From Leguminivora glycinivorella (lineage: Eukaryota > Arthropoda > Insecta > Lepidoptera > Tortricidae): a stretch of 64,000 nucleotides of DNA. Below are positions 51,498-61,917 of this stretch, in pieces. Under the pieces are notes generated by a model. It had not been told where the DNA came from. It saw only the letters and a list, made by a program, of their open reading frames with translations, and did no database searches. The DNA is taken from the NCBI RefSeq assembly GCF_023078275.1, contig NC_062981.1, positions 19,150,846 through 19,214,845 of the forward strand, in the 5' to 3' direction. Both the position numbers and the translations under genes were made by a program. Within the stretch, counting starts at the first letter, position 1. Every line of letters begins with the position of its first letter.

Positions 51498-54332
51498 TCA
51501 CTCCTCGTTTGTGTCTTCAAAATACTCGTTTAAATTATAGTAACATTTTTGAATTAAATATACTTTTAAGCGTTTTTTAAAGAGTGGCAGTTTTTCTATA
51601 CTTCTGATCGAATTTGGTAGGTGATTGTAAATTTTTATAACCATATACGGGGGGCTTGACGTAACTATTTTTAATGTTGAGAGGGGCAATTTCAGTTTCT
51701 TTAAGTCGCGATTATTTCTTTTCATTTTTGATGTGGTCGGAGTAAATAAATTCATTTGATTTCTTACAAATTTACATGATTCCAAAATGTACATGGAAGT
51801 GAGGGTCAACGTTTGAAGTTCCCGGAAGTGGTGCCTGCATGACTCCATCTGAGCTATGTTTGAGAGTATTCGGATACACCTCTTTTGGAGAATGAAAATT
51901 TTTTCTGTCTCGCAGCTATTTCCCCACAGTACGATACCGTATGACATTCTAGAGTAGGCATAAGCATAGTAGACAGAAAGAGCTGTTTGGAAGTCGGTCG
52001 TTCGTTTGAGGTGTTCTAGGGCAAATTTAAAGGAGGAAAGCTTTTTTGCTAATCTCTCAATGTGAGGTTTCCAGTTCATGCTAGTGTCGAGGTCGATGCC
52101 CAATACTGTAGCTGTGTTTACTGATTCTAAAGTTTTATCATTATAATTAAACGTAATGGATAGTGGTTGTTTTTGATAGGGCTTAAATTGAATTATTTTA
52201 GTTTTTTCTAAATTTAGTTGAAGATTATGAAGGTCTAGCCATTTCTCGATATTTTTCATTGATGATTTTAACTTATTTCAGAGCTCATTAGAACATGAAA
52301 AAAGCACCGAAACGTCATCTGCAAAAAGAGCGCTATGATGTTCTATTGCGTTTGGTAGGTCATTGATATAGATTAAAAATAAAATACATCCGAGGACGCT
52401 ACCTTGGGGAATTGAACCTCTAAGATTTACTCTATCTGATCTGAAATATTCTATTTGACCTGTCGCATAGTTTGTATGTTCTATTTCAGTAATCTGAGAG
52501 CGATTACTGAGGTAGGATGCAAACCACTTGTGTGCTATTCCTCTGATTCCAGTGCTATATAATTTATCTAATAGAATATCATAGCGAACTCTATCGTACG
52601 CTTTGCTCATATCGAGCAGAAGCCCGACAGCGTATTTTTTGTCGTTTATTGCATTTATGATTTCTTGCACGTATTTGTAGATAGCTAGAGATGTAGAACG
52701 GTTTGGTCGAAATCCGTCTTGGTTTTCGTGTAGAATTTTGAATTTTTCGTAGAATGAGTAGAGTCGCTTAACCATTGCCGTTTCAAATATTTTTGCCGCA
52801 TTAGGAAGTAACGCTATAGGCCTATAATTATTTATATCTTGCTTATCACCTTTCTTATAAATTGGTTTTACAAGAGAGATTTTGAGTGCTTCTGGAAAAG
52901 TTCCTTCGGAGAAGGATTGATTTATTAGCCAAGTTAGGGGGTAAGTTAATATATCGGCACAAGTTTTAATCAAAGTTTGGGGAATCTCATCTACTCCAAA
53001 TGACGTTTTATTTTTAAGATTTTTTAATATTGAGTTTATTTCTTTGGGCTCTACTGGACTAAGGAAGAACGATTTATTGATTGGATTGGTTAAGGGCATC
53101 GTACTGCTGGTTGGTAAGTGAGAATTTCCAATGTCAGTAAAATAATTATTAAAGGTATCGGCTATTTGTATAGGATCTTGTATAATACTTTTATCTGAAC
53201 TTTTGATCTGAAAATTATTTTTATTTTTCGCGCGGTTTTTGTTAAGTTCAGTGTTAATTATTTGCCACATTGTTCTAGATTTGTTACTTGACTTATTTAG
53301 TTTATGTTTATTGTTTAGCCTATTTGACGTTTTAATTGCTTTTTTTAATATTTTACAATATTGCCTATAGTAAGATCGCAGTACCTTACTTTTAGTTTGG
53401 GATACAAGGAGTTTTAACAATCTTTTATTATGGCATGAAGTTTTCAGCCCCGGAGTTAAATGGGTCTTTTTAAGTTTTGGTTTAATTTTGACATTCTTTT
53501 TGGGAATACATTTATTAAGAGCTGATTCTAAAGTGGTTTGAAATGTATTATAATTTTGATTCACATCGCGAGTGTATGAAAGTAATTCATTCCAGTTTAC
53601 CGCTTCAATTTCATTTCTGAACTTCCCTATGTTATTTTGATTATAAAGTCTTTTAAAAACAGTTAAGTTTTGCATATTTGGGGTTGTAATTGGTATTGTG
53701 AGCAAGATAGCTCTGTGGTCTGAAAAACCGAAATCATGGACTCCTATTGTAGAATCTTTGACGTTAAAGTTGGTAAATATTAAATCAATGCATTTTGAAC
53801 AAGTTTGTGTGACACGAGTTGGCTCTCTTACTCTTTGATGGAGGTTGAAAGATAACATTAAATTTGACAGTCTATTTTTTTCGCTATTTTCTGTGAGAAA
53901 GTCTATATTAAAGTCTCCTCCTAGTATAATGTTTTTATTGCTATCTTTAAGATTAATTAATTGTAAAATATTTGTGAGGCATGAAAAATATATTTCCGGT
54001 TCTCTCTTACTATTTGGCAAATATATATTTAACACTAAAAAGTTTATTTGCGGGAGCTCAACCGCACTTATTTCTATGATTTTTTCTAAAGACATTGATG
54101 TTATATCAGGGCGATCACGGCATTCAAGTCCATTTTTTGAGGCTATTAGCACGCCTCCACCTACATATTGGGAGCGAGAGTATGATGAGCTGATGGTGTA
54201 GCCGGCTATTTCCAAAAGTTCTTCTTTTTCTTTGTTTAACCAAGTTTCCGAGATGCACAATATTTGAAATTGTTTTTCTTTTTCTTCTGTAAATGCCTGT
54301 AATATGTGAGTCTTGTTCCATAAACTTTGCAT
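51498..54332 (-). pseudogene. LINE ORF2: endonuclease and reverse transcriptase with one in-frame stop
   Basis: The N-terminal AP-like endonuclease has LCISETWLN, GGDFNIDF and GFSDHRAIL. Reverse transcriptase follows with LPNAAKIFE, LLDMSKAYDRV, GSIPQGSVLGCILFLIYIN and the FADD active site. A single TGA at 52278-52280, in the same frame, interrupts the protein just after FADD. The frame then continues through NKLKSSMKNIEKWLDLHNLQ-type sequence to the stop at 51498. About 943 residue positions in all. No frameshift was seen, so decay is recent or minor. Confidence 0.88.
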
Positions 54333-54354
54333 GTTTTGGAAGAAAAAATGTATG

Positions 54355-55587
54355 TTAGGAACGAAATGTAGAGGAGTCTTTTTTTAAATGTATTTCCTCA
54401 TTTTTATTGGTATTGGTAGGGTTAGGTTTTGCTGCAGAACTTAGAGTTGTCGCACTTGTACTCAGTTTAGAGGTGTGTAGTACCGCATTGGACGGTCGAT
54501 CTTGTTTGGGTGGACTAGAGAGTGGCAGCCTGTACTCTGTACCGTTTACAAATACCTTTCCGTTTCTAACTATTGGGTGTAGTCCTTGCTTTCTTGCGCT
54601 CTTGAGTGTATCTCTGAGTGTACGTCGGTTTTCTAAAGCTGTAGCATTCATGAATTCTGCGACTACGATGCCTGTATTTTTTAAATTATATTTATTGTTC
54701 AGAATATAATTTCGCATCCTTTTACTTATAAACTCAACTTCTATCGGTCTACGGTATCCGTGTTTGCCAATTCTACGTACATTCTCGATAAATCCATTGA
54801 TATCCGTTCCGAGTATTTCTAAGAAAAAATTGGTGATGCGCTCTATAATAACGTAGTCGTTTTCGTTTGGGTATTCATTTAACCCATAAAGTACGAGTTT
54901 TTTGTCGTGTTCCGTTACTACTGGTAATTCTTGCGATTTGTTTCCGAGCTGATCGGCTATTGCAGCTAGTTTGGAGTGTAGTTTTTTATTCTCTGATTCT
55001 AATAACTGAATTTTTTCGCTAGCTAAATTAATATCTTGCTGAAGATTCTCTTGAGTTCTGGTCAGTGTTGCCGAGCTAATTGAAATATCTTCTTTGAGCC
55101 TGTTTATTTGCGTGCTAAATTCACCAAATAAAGCCTGTTTTATATTGTTTGTAATAGACTCCGTCAAGGTTTCTTTCATTGCTTCGAACTCATTTTTAAT
55201 TAGTTGACTGAACCTATCAAAAGAGATGTTGTCGTTAATTGTATCATTAGGGTGAGGTTCTTCTATCTGATGACGAGGCGGAGTGCATGTTAGGGCTGTA
55301 TTACTTAGTAGGTTAGATATGTCCGAATCACTATTCATGCTCACATCTTCTATTTTTTGAGTTATGTTGTGCATGCCTGCTGGTGACGCTGGTGTGTTAT
55401 CATTTCGGCAGCGGCGTGTGATTAACTCACACGCAGGGCATGTCCAGCCAGCTTTCAACTTGCGTTCTTGCTCTCTAAAAAATGCTGATGTTATATTCAG
55501 ACACTGATAGTGGTAGCATCCTGAACATTTAGTGCAAGAAAGCCGATCCATTCGGTCTATTCCAGAATTACACGCTAAGCAATTCAT
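54355..55587 (-). CDS. LINE ORF1: PHD-finger, coiled-coil nucleic-acid-binding protein
   Basis: 410 residues, intact. Residues 4-53 form a PHD-like zinc finger (CLACNSGIDRMDRLSCTKC...H..C...WTCPAC). About 160-215 is a heptad-rich coiled coil (INRLKEDISISSATL, LESENKKLHSKLAAIADQL). About 225-350 resembles the FP/transposase-22-like RNA-binding region seen in insect LINE ORF1s (KKLVLYGLNEYPNENDYVII, RRPIEVEFISKRMRNYIL). ORF2 begins 22 bp after its stop. Confidence 0.88.
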   Translation of the reverse strand: MNCLACNSGIDRMDRLSCTKCSGCYHYQCLNITSAFFREQERKLKAGWTCPACELITRRCRNDNTPASPAGMHNITQKIEDVSMNSDSDISNLLSNTALTCTPPRHQIEEPHPNDTINDNISFDRFSQLIKNEFEAMKETLTESITNNIKQALFGEFSTQINRLKEDISISSATLTRTQENLQQDINLASEKIQLLESENKKLHSKLAAIADQLGNKSQELPVVTEHDKKLVLYGLNEYPNENDYVIIERITNFFLEILGTDINGFIENVRRIGKHGYRRPIEVEFISKRMRNYILNNKYNLKNTGIVVAEFMNATALENRRTLRDTLKSARKQGLHPIVRNGKVFVNGTEYRLPLSSPPKQDRPSNAVLHTSKLSTSATTLSSAAKPNPTNTNKNEEIHLKKDSSTFRS

Positions 55588-55963
55588 CGTTGCGCTTAAA
55601 ACGTCCTCTCCCGTAAAATCGCTGAGAGCTTTGAGGTCGCGCGCGTTCTAAAGCGCTGCAGCGCTACAGCGCTGCGTTTATCAGTAAGGGCCTGGCCACA
55701 TGGGCGCGTTGCGGCGACGCACCGCAAAAATTCTGCGTTGCGTTGCCGCGCCGCCAGTTTTTGCGGCAGGAAATCTGCGGCGCGGCACCGCGACGCAAGA
55801 ACTCGCGGTGCGTCGACGCACCGCAAAAACTCGCGGCGCGGCACCGCAACGCAGAATTTTTGCGGCGCGTCGCCGCGCCGCCAAAACTGGCGGTGCGTCG
55901 CCGCGCCTCGATAACTATACACAGTGCAGAACTTCACGATCAGTCTTTATCCAGAGTCCAGAC

Positions 55964-56220
55964 ATGGATCCCATTACGCGCATTCTGCTCTTGCTCGTAT
56001 TACGGAGGCGCTTAAAAAAAAAGGAGACGAAAAGAAGATGCTGGGTCAACCCATATATATATATAAAATGAATAATGACGGAACTCATTTTGAAAGGAAA
56101 TATGCGGCATTAAAGACAAGTGAAGTGAAGTTCAAAGAATATTTCAGAATGACAATAGCAAGTTTCGAAGAACTGGTCTTTAAAATCTCACCTCGAATAA
56201 AAAAAACAATATATATTTAG
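55964..56220 (+). pseudogene. PIF/Harbinger transposase, N-terminal remnant
   Basis: The N-terminal signature KRRCWVNPYI, then FERKYAALKTSEVKFKEYFR and MTIASFEELVFKISPRIKK, matches HARBI1-type transposases (R-R-x-W-V-x-P, then F-x-x-x-x-R-M-x-x-x-x-F-E-E-L). The frame shifts once at the TATATATATA run near 56055-56068. The DDE nuclease part is absent in the window, so the gene is inactive. ATG at 55964 is about 60 bp inside the left TIR. Confidence 0.75.
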
Positions 56221-56344
56221 AAAACCTGTCGGACCTCTGGAGATGCTGGGATTAACTAAATATGCCGAATACCGAATATTTACCGAATATTCGGCCCATC
56301 TCTAATATGAACGAAGGACGAAAGGACAGCCTTATAGACAGCAG

Positions 56345-56470
56345 GCAGGCAATTATGGTCGCGCGATAAATGATAAAAATATCAGGCCGTCCCTATCGCA
56401 CTATTTGTAAGTGCGATAGGGACGGCCCGATGTTTTATCATTTATCGCGCGACCATGATTGCCCTGCAGC
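56345..56470. repeat. Palindromic MITE, GCGATAGGGACGGCC family
   Basis: GGTCGCGCGATAAATGATAA and AGGCCGTCCCTATCGCAC are mirrored by GTGCGATAGGGACGGCC and TTATCATTTATCGCGCGACC. A partial copy is at 63534-63630. Confidence 0.85.
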
Positions 56471-57012
56471 TTCTTATCGCTATCGGTGTCGAGTACTTAT
56501 CTAAGTTAGGTATCTATTTTAAATATGACGGTGTAATTGTGTGCAGTACAGTACCTACAAAAAAAATCGTACAGAAATTAAAAATAATTACAGTACGCTG
56601 AACCAAAATAATATATTATTTACAATACTATATATCATATCATTTTCCTCAGAGCATTTTTCCTGTCTTTGTGTATACTACCTATGGTTGGCCGTGTCGC
56701 AGTTGTTAGCTAAGCTACCCTTGTGTGCGTGCGTGATGACACGATTCGCTGGTTGTTCTTTTAGGTATTTAAGTACTTTTAGGTGTTTAAGTACTTTTAG
56801 GTATTTAAGACGCTACAGGAGCGAAAATGGAATGGAAAGGAAAGGGAGCCCTTTCAATTTGGGAATTATAGTTAAATATACTAGTGTTATTAACTAGATT
56901 TATCGAAAAAAATTGTCCATTCAGAAAAACTCAGTTAAAAGATATTGCGAAAAAATCTTCAAAATCGAGGTTCCGCTCTCGACTGTTTCCTCCTTCAAAA
57001 CTTAATGAATCG

Positions 57013-57150
57013 TAAGTGCGTTTTCACATTATCCGATCCGATATCGGATGTAGGACCGATATCCCATACATTACAGGCGCCATCTTGTATTTTTTCCATT
57101 GAAATCCTTACGACATCCGATATCGGATCGGATAATGTGAAAACGGCCTA
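57013..57150. repeat. Short palindromic MITE
   Basis: GTGCGTTTTCACATTATCCG and GATATCGGATGTAGG are mirrored by CATCCGATATCGGATCGGAT and AATGTGAAAACGGC. It is the same family as the split copy at 2146-3066. Confidence 0.85.
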
Positions 57151-57171
57151 ACGGAATTTAATTACTAACAA

Positions 57172-57856
57172 AAATAATTGATTAGTCTATAATTTGGATG
57201 TTTAGATTATTGCAATCATTCATACGAATTGTTGACCGAAAACCACTCGACCATCCCGCGAAAGATATATTTAGAAGCCATAAAATACTGACCTTGCCAA
57301 GTATATATATACTGACAGCTTGTAACTATGTACGCGAGAACCTGCATAACTACAAAACTCTTAACAGAACGTCGCGTAGGCAGCCGCTGCTAATAGCTCC
57401 GACCCGACGGCTAGCGAAGGCCCGTGCGGCGCTCAGTGTTGTCGGTGCCAACATATACAACCATGTTCCCTAAACATAAAAAACGCGAAAAGCAATCCAA
57501 TATTCTCTAGAAAACTAAAGACTATGTTAATAGACCTTGCATGTTACAATGTACCTGAGTTTCTGCAAGTGACAAACCCATTGGCCCTAACACATCAAAT
57601 ATGTAATTTAGTACCTAATTAATTGAAAGATGTATCAACAAAATGTAAAATGTATTAACACTAATGTAGTAAATATAATAACTTAACTTAAGCACTGTTT
57701 GCTAAGTAAATCATTTGAAGTTACAAATTTATTATGATTATTATGAATAATGTACCAAATTAAGTAACAATGATCTGCATGTATACTATACTATGTATTA
57801 TAAATTGACGTATAAATATTTTACTTTTATGATCTGAATCTGAATCTGAATCATTA
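57172..57856 (+). pseudogene. Truncated LINE ORF2 C-terminus and 3' tail
   Basis: The frame at about 57198-57473 (HKILTLPSIYILTACNYVRE, VVGANIYNHVP) parallels the C-terminus of the LINE at 51498 (LQTLTLTSMYILESCKFVRN, IKIYNHLP) but is clearly diverged. It is followed by about 380 bp of 3' untranslated sequence ending in (TGAATC)n. Everything upstream is missing. Confidence 0.7.
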
Positions 57857-58367
57857 AGACGCTACGGGAGCGAAAATGCTAAAATGGAAAGGAGTCCCCC
57901 TTTCAATTTGGGAATTTTAGTTAAATATACTAGTTTTATTAACTAGATTTATCGAAAAAAAAATCCATTAAGAACAACTCAGTTAAAAGATATTGCGAAA
58001 AAATCTTTGAAATCGAGGTTCCGCTCTCTTTTCCTCCTTCAAAACTTATTTAAACGGAACGAAATTTGAGAATCTGAATAAAAATGAAATAATCTGTATT
58101 CGGACCGTTTAGATTTTTTGGACAATTGTTACCGATCTTGAGTATCCCTTTTTCGAGCCATATTGAAAAATGCCGTTTTTAGAAATTTTTGATTGGATCT
58201 AGCATCTTTTAAAATAAGAATAGCAAAAAATATCAAAACGGTCCGACTCAGATAAAAATAATAATAATCTGTGTCGAAAAAATCATTGCTCTATCTTCAA
58301 AAACCAAGGAGGAAATAGTCGAGAGCGTTTGTATGGAGAACTGACCTGTATTGTATCGTCTTAAGAA
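57857..58367. repeat. AAGACGCTACRGGAGCG repeat, copy B, intact
   Basis: It starts TTAAGACGCTACGGGAGCG and ends GTATCGTCTTAA, so TTAA is present at both ends and may be the target site. Inner arms: GGTTCCGCTCTC...TCCTCCTTCAAAAC against CAAAAACCAAGGAGGAAATA and GTCGAGAGCG. Confidence 0.65.
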
Positions 58368-58639
58368 ATCAGATTTGAATGTAAAATTATTTTTTTCTTT
58401 TTTCTCCGTGTTTTCTAACGCGCTTATTTTTAGGAGGCGGTTTTTTTTTCATGGTTTGTTTAAGGTACACACCGACATGCTGTAAACATTTTTTAGTTTT
58501 TCGTAAGTTAGTCGTTAACGGTGGTCTACAGCTAAAATTGATCTACGACAGAAATGATCTGTACATATTAAAGTAAGTAGGGAAGAAAACCGCCATGCTG
58601 AAGTGTAAATTGTGCATGCCACGTCTGGTCTGTCGCATG

Positions 58640-58770
58640 CATGGTGAGACGACTTGGACGCCTTTATCAGTGACTGCATGGCCGGAAAAATAACACCAGA
58701 GGGAGTTGAGGAAATCAAGGGGAGAGGCCTTTGCCCAGCAGTAGGGCACTATAACGGGCTAATTAAAAAA
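58640..58770 (+). mobile_element. Non-LTR 3' end fragment
   Basis: GTTGAGGAAATCAAGGGGAG, AGGCCTTTGCCCAGCAGTAG and GGCACTATAACGGGCTAATT: the sense orientation of the fragment type at 23250. Confidence 0.55.
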
Positions 58771-59267
58771 ATCTGTACCAGTTTAATTTTAATCTATTTT
58801 TAAGAAATGTTCCTACTAAAATGTAGATTCTAGCGAAAAAACGTACCTAGGTTTTTCCAGTTGAACATTATTTTTAGCTGCAAGCCACTATTTACGATTT
58901 AATCGATTTAAATAAAACTTGCCTACTAAATTATCCATTTGCATATTGATCGTAGCGAAAACACGTACGAAAACGACGTACGTTTTTCTGTTTTACTTTT
59001 TTAAAGGCACAGGTCACACGTTTTTCATCAAATCTATGTCGTACCGTTTAGGTTTTTTGGCTAATTGTTACCAATCTTGAGTATCACTTTTTTTGCGCCA
59101 TAATGAAAAAGGCCGTTTTTGGAAATTTTTGATTGACTCGAGCGTCTTTAAAAATAAAAATATCAAAACGTTCCAACACAGATAAGATTAATAATTAATA
59201 ACAATCTGACTGGGAACAAATCAAATTATTTTATTGATTATTTTTTTGATTTGTTATTTAATAACCT

Positions 59268-59516
59268 AACAACAAAATTAAAATTTTGAAAAAACTCCCG
59301 ACCGCGACATAGTGGACCGATTTTCATGAAACATGGCTAAGAACACTCCCGACTAACTCAGCTTTCAGACAAAAAAACTAAATTTAAATCGGTTCATCCG
59401 TTCGGGAACTACGATGCCACAGACATACACACACACACAGACAGACAAACAGACAAATAGACAGACAGACACGTCAAACTTATAACACCCCTTCGTTTTT
59501 GCGTCGGGGGTTAAAA
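59268..59516 (-). repeat. CCCCCGACG dispersed repeat, copy 6
   Basis: AAAACTCCCGACCGCGACAT at the left, GGGAACTACGATGCCACAGA, and CGTTTTTGCGTCGGGGGTT at the right. It is followed at 59585-59635 by the SINE tail CCTTGTCGTTTTTTCTTTCG. Confidence 0.85.
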
Positions 59517-60065
59517 ATAGTCTTTCGCTATATCGTAATGCTGCAAATGGATTCATATAGGAGGTGCAAGCACTAATTGTTGCCTTGGGCCTTGTCGTTT
59601 TTTCTTTCGTGTATGATGTCTATTTCAATTTATAGAATAATCTGTGTTGAAAAAATCAGTCTACCTTCAAAAACCAGGGAGGAAATAGTCGAGAGCGTTG
59701 GTATGGAAATTGAACCGTCCTGTATCGTCTAAAAATATAATCGATTGTCGATTTAGCCCCGCTCCCCAGCTGCCAGCTTGCAGACCTGAGGTTGACTATG
59801 ATAAGAGAAGCATCTTAGCAGGTTGCCTCAAGGGCCTACTCCAAAATCCTGCCAGATTTCCGTCCATAGTCCATAATAGTGCGTAATTTTATTTTCACGA
59901 ATTTATCGGATTCGGATCGGACGTAGTTCGAAAGCGCTCTATTTTTAACATAAGTACGTACCTATCGTCATATTCAGATAGAACGAATATTTTCTTTACC
60001 TATGTATTTACAAATTGTCAAATCTTTTGGGAATTACATAAAAGTCATAAAATTATTTATTTAAT

Positions 60066-60466
60066 TAAATTTTGAAAAAAACTCCCGACCCCGACATAGT
60101 TTACCGATTTTCATGAAACATGACTGAGAACACTCCCGACTAACTCAGCTTTCAGACAAAAAATCAATCTAAATCGGTTCATCCGTTTGGGAGCTACGAT
60201 GCCACAATAAATCAAACGTTGAGGTTGGAATGAAAAAAAAATATCAGCCCCTACTTTACATGTAGGGAGGGGGGGGGGTACCCTAATAAAACATTTTTTC
60301 CATTTTTTACTTTTGCACTTTGTTGGCGTGATTGATATACATCTTGGTGCCAAATTTCAGCTTTCTAGTGCTAACGGTTACTGAGATTATCCGCAGACGG
60401 ACGGACGGACAGACAGACATGGCGAAACTATAAGGGTTCCTAGTTGACTACGGAACCCTAAAAATC
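60066..60466 (-). repeat. Chimeric repeat: CCCCCGACG family joined to the GGTTCCGTAGTC foldback family
   Basis: Up to about 60205 (GGGAGCTACGATGCCACAAT) it is the CCCCCGACG family. From there (AACGTTGAGGTTGGAATGAA) to 60466 (GACTACGGAACCCTAAAAA) it matches one arm of the foldback at 32593-34149. The junction falls before the microsatellite that both families carry. Confidence 0.75.
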
Positions 60467-61324
60467 TATCACCATTTTTTTAATATGAAACAACGTAACT
60501 AAAAAAAGATGATTTTTAATAGCATATTGAAAAATTCGAATATTGCTTAGTATTTTATCGTGAAAAACTGTACTAAATCTACTATTGATTCAATGTTTGT
60601 GATGCTTGGAAAAAATCCATCACCAAGTAAAGGGTTTAAATATAAACGACACGAAGTTTAATTCGAACACAACAGTTCACAATTGCGAGCAGCGGCGACG
60701 CACCGCCAGTTTTGGCGGCGCGGCGACGCGCCGCAAAAATTCTGCGTTGCGGTGCCGCGCCGCGAGTTTTGCGGTGCGTCGACGCACCGCGAGTTCTTGC
60801 GTCGCGGTGCCGCGCCGCAGATTTCCTGCCGCAAAAACTGGCGGCGCGGCAACGCAACGCAGAATTTTTGCGGTGCGTCGCCGCAACGCGCCCATGTGGC
60901 CAGGCCCTAAGCGGCCGGCCGGTCGGCCGCGGATGACTCACCTCGCCGCCGCTGCTCGCTACTTGACTCGCATGGTTATAAAGGCCGTTGTGAGTTATTT
61001 TTTAAAATGTTTTTCGTCATAACTTTCCTAATACTGTATTGTTTTTGAAGCGGTTTTTTTCACTATGATGCTCTTCTCACTGTCTTGAAATCAATATATC
61101 TCACACACGTAAGGTACAACTTTTTAGCACGTTTATGAATTTATATCCGCGGAGGTAGTAATAGCATGACTGCCTTGCGCTAGCGGTAACGGACGACCAC
61201 ATTGACCGTTGGGGTCTGAATAAGATGGAACGGGATCTGCTTACTTGCTCAGTTTTGTTCACCAACGGAAAAGTTTTACCAATAATGAAAACCCTTTAAA
61301 ATCACTGTTTTGGTTTAAATAATG

Positions 61325-61375
61325 AAGTTACCATCAGGCGGGCCGTATACCTGTTTGCCACCGACGTGGTATAAA
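61325..61375 (+). mobile_element. Retroposon 3' tail (CCATCAGGCGGGCC)
   Basis: TTACCATCAGGCGGGCCGTA, TTGCCACCGACGTGGTATAA and a run of A: the same tail type as at 9765. Confidence 0.5.
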
Positions 61376-61576
61376 AAAAAAAGTTATACGTACGACATTT
61401 AAAAACCATAAAATTAAAATACTAGTGGCTAACCTGACTGATACACAATAATTACTTACAACGAATACCACAGATGACGCAAAAGAAGCATATGTTTGTA
61501 GCCATCACACATTTGCTAAGAGATTTCTAGAGTCAACACGGAAACAGCAATCATATAGGTATGTAGTGTTTATAAT

Positions 61577-61697
61577 ATGAACAGTTGCATTCGCACCAAG
61601 GTTGGCGATACGTCATTGAGGGCACATGACCGGAATCTAAAGTATTTTGGTTTTCCTTTGTCGAATCAAGGCGAATTGAGAAAGACGGGTTACAAAA
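61577..61697 (+). CDS. Possible exon of an unidentified gene
   Basis: An ATG-initiated frame (MNSCIRTKVGDTSLRAHDRN, KYFGFPLSNQGELRKTGYK) ends at a strong donor, AAAA|GTAAGT. The FGFP...ELRK stretch is faintly like the start of THAP domains, but the cysteine pattern is not complete. Another short frame just upstream (about 61470-61560, YVCSHHTFAKRFLES) is in a different phase. Low confidence. Confidence 0.2.
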
Positions 61698-61740
61698 GTA
61701 AGTTGCATACATCGACCAATCCTTTGAATTTATATGAAAT

Positions 61741-61917
61741 ACTAGCTTTTGCCCGCGGCCTCGCTCGCGTTAGAAAGAGACAAAAAGTAGCCTATGTCAC
61801 TCTCCATCCCTTCAACTATCTCCACTAAAAAATCACGACAATTCATCGCTCCGTTTTGCTCTGAAAGGCGGACAAACAAACAGACACACACTTTCTCATT
61901 TATAATATTAGTATGGA
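61741..61917 (+). mobile_element. Retroposon 3' end (ACTAGCTTTTGCCCGCGGC)
   Basis: ACTAGCTTTTGCCCGCGGCC, GACAAAAAGTAGCCTATGTC, GCTCCGTTTTGCTCTG and AATATTAGTATGGATG. Copy of 35180-35360. Confidence 0.7.

Larger units (their letters stand above)
51342..55680 (-). mobile_element. Non-LTR retrotransposon (CR1/Jockey group), nearly complete
   Basis: Two ORFs in the usual order (ORF1 54355-55587, ORF2 51498-54332) are followed by a 3' untranslated stretch ending AATAAAATAATTTGAATTT on the minus strand near 51342. The 5' boundary was set where the TAA of the Harbinger element begins (55685) and is uncertain. No target duplication was confirmed. Confidence 0.85.
56808..59731. repeat. AAGACGCTACRGGAGCG repeat, copy A, torn open by nested insertions
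   Basis: The left part 56808-57010 and right parts about 59030-59210 and 59636-59731 together match the uninterrupted copy B at 57857-58367. The gaps hold a MITE (57013), a LINE 3' end (57172), copy B itself, AT-rich sequence, and a CCCCCGACG element with a SINE tail (59212-59635). Confidence 0.65.
55688..60907. mobile_element. PIF/Harbinger element with long GC-rich TIRs and nested cargo
   Basis: The ends GGGCCTGGCCACATGGGCGC and its reverse complement are flanked on both sides by TAA (55685-55687 and 60908-60910), the 3-bp target duplication of PIF/Harbinger. TIRs 55688-55904 and 60692-60907 differ by a single A in about 217 bp by eye. Each is built of GCGGCGACGCACCGC-like subrepeats. A decayed transposase start lies inside the left end. 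The remaining 4.4 kb is other repeats. Arg/Ala-rich ORFs over the TIRs are composition artefacts. Confidence 0.8.

Noticed and set aside
55596..56071. Arg/Ala-rich ORFs on both strands (also 60606-61022)
   Set aside because: They arise from the GC-rich inverted subrepeats of the Harbinger TIRs, in several frames at once.
61470..61697. THAP-domain gene
   Set aside because: Two short frames have faint THAP-like words, but they are in the wrong order and phase and lack the full C2CH pattern; only a low-confidence exon is listed.
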